A stretch of 64,000 nt of DNA from contig NZ_JBEWYP010000002.1 in the NCBI RefSeq assembly GCF_040566555.1, positions 533,068-597,067 of the forward strand, written 5' to 3'. The translations under genes and the position numbers were made by a program. The DNA comes from Sediminicola sp040566555 (GTDB lineage Bacteria > Bacteroidota > Bacteroidia > Flavobacteriales > Flavobacteriaceae). A model generated the notes under the pieces. That model was not told the DNA's origin. It saw only the letters and a program-made list of their open reading frames with translations, and made no database searches. Below are positions 63,610 through 64,000 of this stretch, one piece after another; the stretch's first letter is position 1; each line of letters begins with the position of its first letter.

Positions 63610-63611
63610 AT
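63557..63611 (+). repeat. Identical 55-bp 3' segment, copy 1
   Basis: Exactly identical to 63946-64000, covering the last codons, the stop and a few bases beyond. Contains a hairpin GATAAGT-CAAAA-ACTTATC. Confidence 0.9.
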
Positions 63612-63628
63612 TTGCAGCTCCAAAAACA

Positions 63629-63680
63629 GCCTCATAGTTCAACGGATAGTCCCGATAGCTATCGGGAAGAGTTTCCTCCC
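63629..63680 (+). other. tRNA-like 5' fragment interrupted by a palindrome
   Basis: GCCTCATAGTTCAACGGATAG (63629-63649) reads like the acceptor and D-arm of a bacterial tRNA, close to flavobacterial tRNA-Arg(CCU) as I remember it. Instead of continuing, it runs into the 18-bp palindrome, then AGAGTTTCCTCC, which resembles that tRNA's anticodon loop region. No T-arm or 3' acceptor follows, so this is a fragment, not a working tRNA. Confidence 0.45.
63650..63667. repeat. Perfect 18-bp palindrome
   Basis: TCCCGATAGCTATCGGGA, fully self-complementary, embedded right after the tRNA-like D-arm sequence and 46 bp before the second GIY-YIG gene. Confidence 0.9.
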
Positions 63681-63713
63681 CGATTTATTTTCACTAATAA
63701 ATACAATGGATAC

Positions 63714-63998
63714 ATGCCCTTTGTATATATCATAAAGTCAACCAAAACTAATGCCTTTTATATCGGCAAGACTTATGATCTTGAGCAAAGATTAATATAT
63801 CATAACAACCTAGAGCTTAATAATGGGGCCAGTAAAGCCGGTATTCCTTGGAAATATTTTTTCACGTTGGAGGTGGCCACTTATAGGTTGGCGGGTAAAT
63901 TGGAAATGCACATAAAGCGAATGAAGAGTAGGGAGTACTGTAAGAATTTGGTAAAATATCCGGAGATAAGTCAAAAACTTATCGAAAAGTATTCCTAA
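63714..63998 (+). CDS. GIY-YIG nuclease-family protein, copy 2
   Basis: 94 residues from ATG 63714, chosen because it aligns exactly with copy 1; the open frame begins 34 codons earlier inside the tRNA-like/palindrome region. The same motif residues are present (FVYIIKS, FYIGKT, DLEQR, AGKLEMH). Most differences from copy 1 lie in the middle, whereas the last 16 residues and their codons are identical. The stop is two bases from the end of the window, so a further repeat unit may follow. Confidence 0.9.
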   Translation: MPFVYIIKSTKTNAFYIGKTYDLEQRLIYHNNLELNNGASKAGIPWKYFFTLEVATYRLAGKLEMHIKRMKSREYCKNLVKYPEISQKLIEKYS

Positions 63999-64000
63999 AT
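63946..64000 (+). repeat. Identical 55-bp 3' segment, copy 2
   Basis: Exact match to 63557-63611; it runs to the window edge, so the identity may extend further. Confidence 0.9.

Noticed and set aside
63629..63710. A complete tRNA gene before the second GIY-YIG copy
   Set aside because: Only the acceptor/D-arm-like 5' part is present; no T-arm (GGTTCGA-type) or 3' acceptor strand follows, so it is reported only as a fragment.
1..64000. CRISPR array, IS element or prophage
   Set aside because: No regularly spaced repeats, transposase, terminal inverted repeats flanking a transposase, or phage structural genes were seen on either strand.

Overview
The window looks like a chromosomal segment of a marine-type Flavobacteriaceae (Bacteroidota), close to genera such as Maribacter, Arenibacter or Zobellia. 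The genus is an inference. The evidence is low GC, many proteins ending their signal peptide in ...FAQ or ...SAQ, Bacteroidota families (DUF3078, CarboxypepD_reg-like TonB receptors, OprO/P porin), almost no Shine-Dalgarno sequences, and repeated matches to the Bacteroidota promoter -7 element TAnnTTTG upstream of genes.

Layout. 1-8.0 kb (minus strand) is a phosphate-acquisition cluster: OprO/P porin, pstS, pstC, pstA, pstB, phoU and a PiT transporter. It has 11-bp-phased Pho-box-like repeats before the porin and pstS and an internal terminator after pstS. 8.3-17.3 kb is housekeeping: dgt, DUF3078, dxs, tadA, a cold-shock protein, a ClC channel with CBS domains, and aspS. 17.5-20.2 kb is a large TonB receptor, followed by an orphan noncoding stretch. 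20.6-27.3 kb is a tetR-tolC-adaptor-RND efflux operon with a clear inverted-repeat operator on its promoter. 27.4-30.2 kb holds a polyprenyl (probably GGPP) synthase, a GNAT enzyme and lycopene cyclase crtY. 30.3-38.6 kb is a divergent metal-uptake locus: TonB receptor plus thioredoxin on one side; DtxR-family regulator, outer-membrane barrel and a TroABCD-like ABC importer on the other, with two palindromes in the shared promoter region. Both ABC permeases end in a soluble winged-helix-like domain.

38.6-47.2 kb contains small envelope proteins, the feoA-feoB-FeoB-associated iron(II) uptake operon, a SCO protein, rseP and tRNA-Asn(GTT). 47.2-51.7 kb is bounded by a 46-bp direct repeat (43/46 identical) whose first copy begins at the tRNA-Asn terminator. 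It holds a NrtR-like Nudix regulator and a divergent 1146-residue ThuA / sugar dehydrogenase / PKD / cytochrome c fusion, and may be an acquired unit. 51.8-63.2 kb is mixed metabolism: FAD oxidoreductase, GH13 enzyme, Nudix hydrolase, BNR propeller protein, EamA exporter, FdhF/YdeP molybdoenzyme and nitroreductase. The last 800 bp carry two tandem copies of a small GIY-YIG nuclease unit. The second copy is preceded by a tRNA-like 5' fragment running into an 18-bp perfect palindrome, and both genes share an identical 55-bp 3' end containing a hairpin.

The strongest candidates for something under-described are the GIY-YIG/tRNA-fragment repeat unit and the metal-uptake locus with regulator-like permease tails. 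No CRISPR array, rRNA, IS element or phage was seen. All functional calls come from reading motifs; no database search was run.
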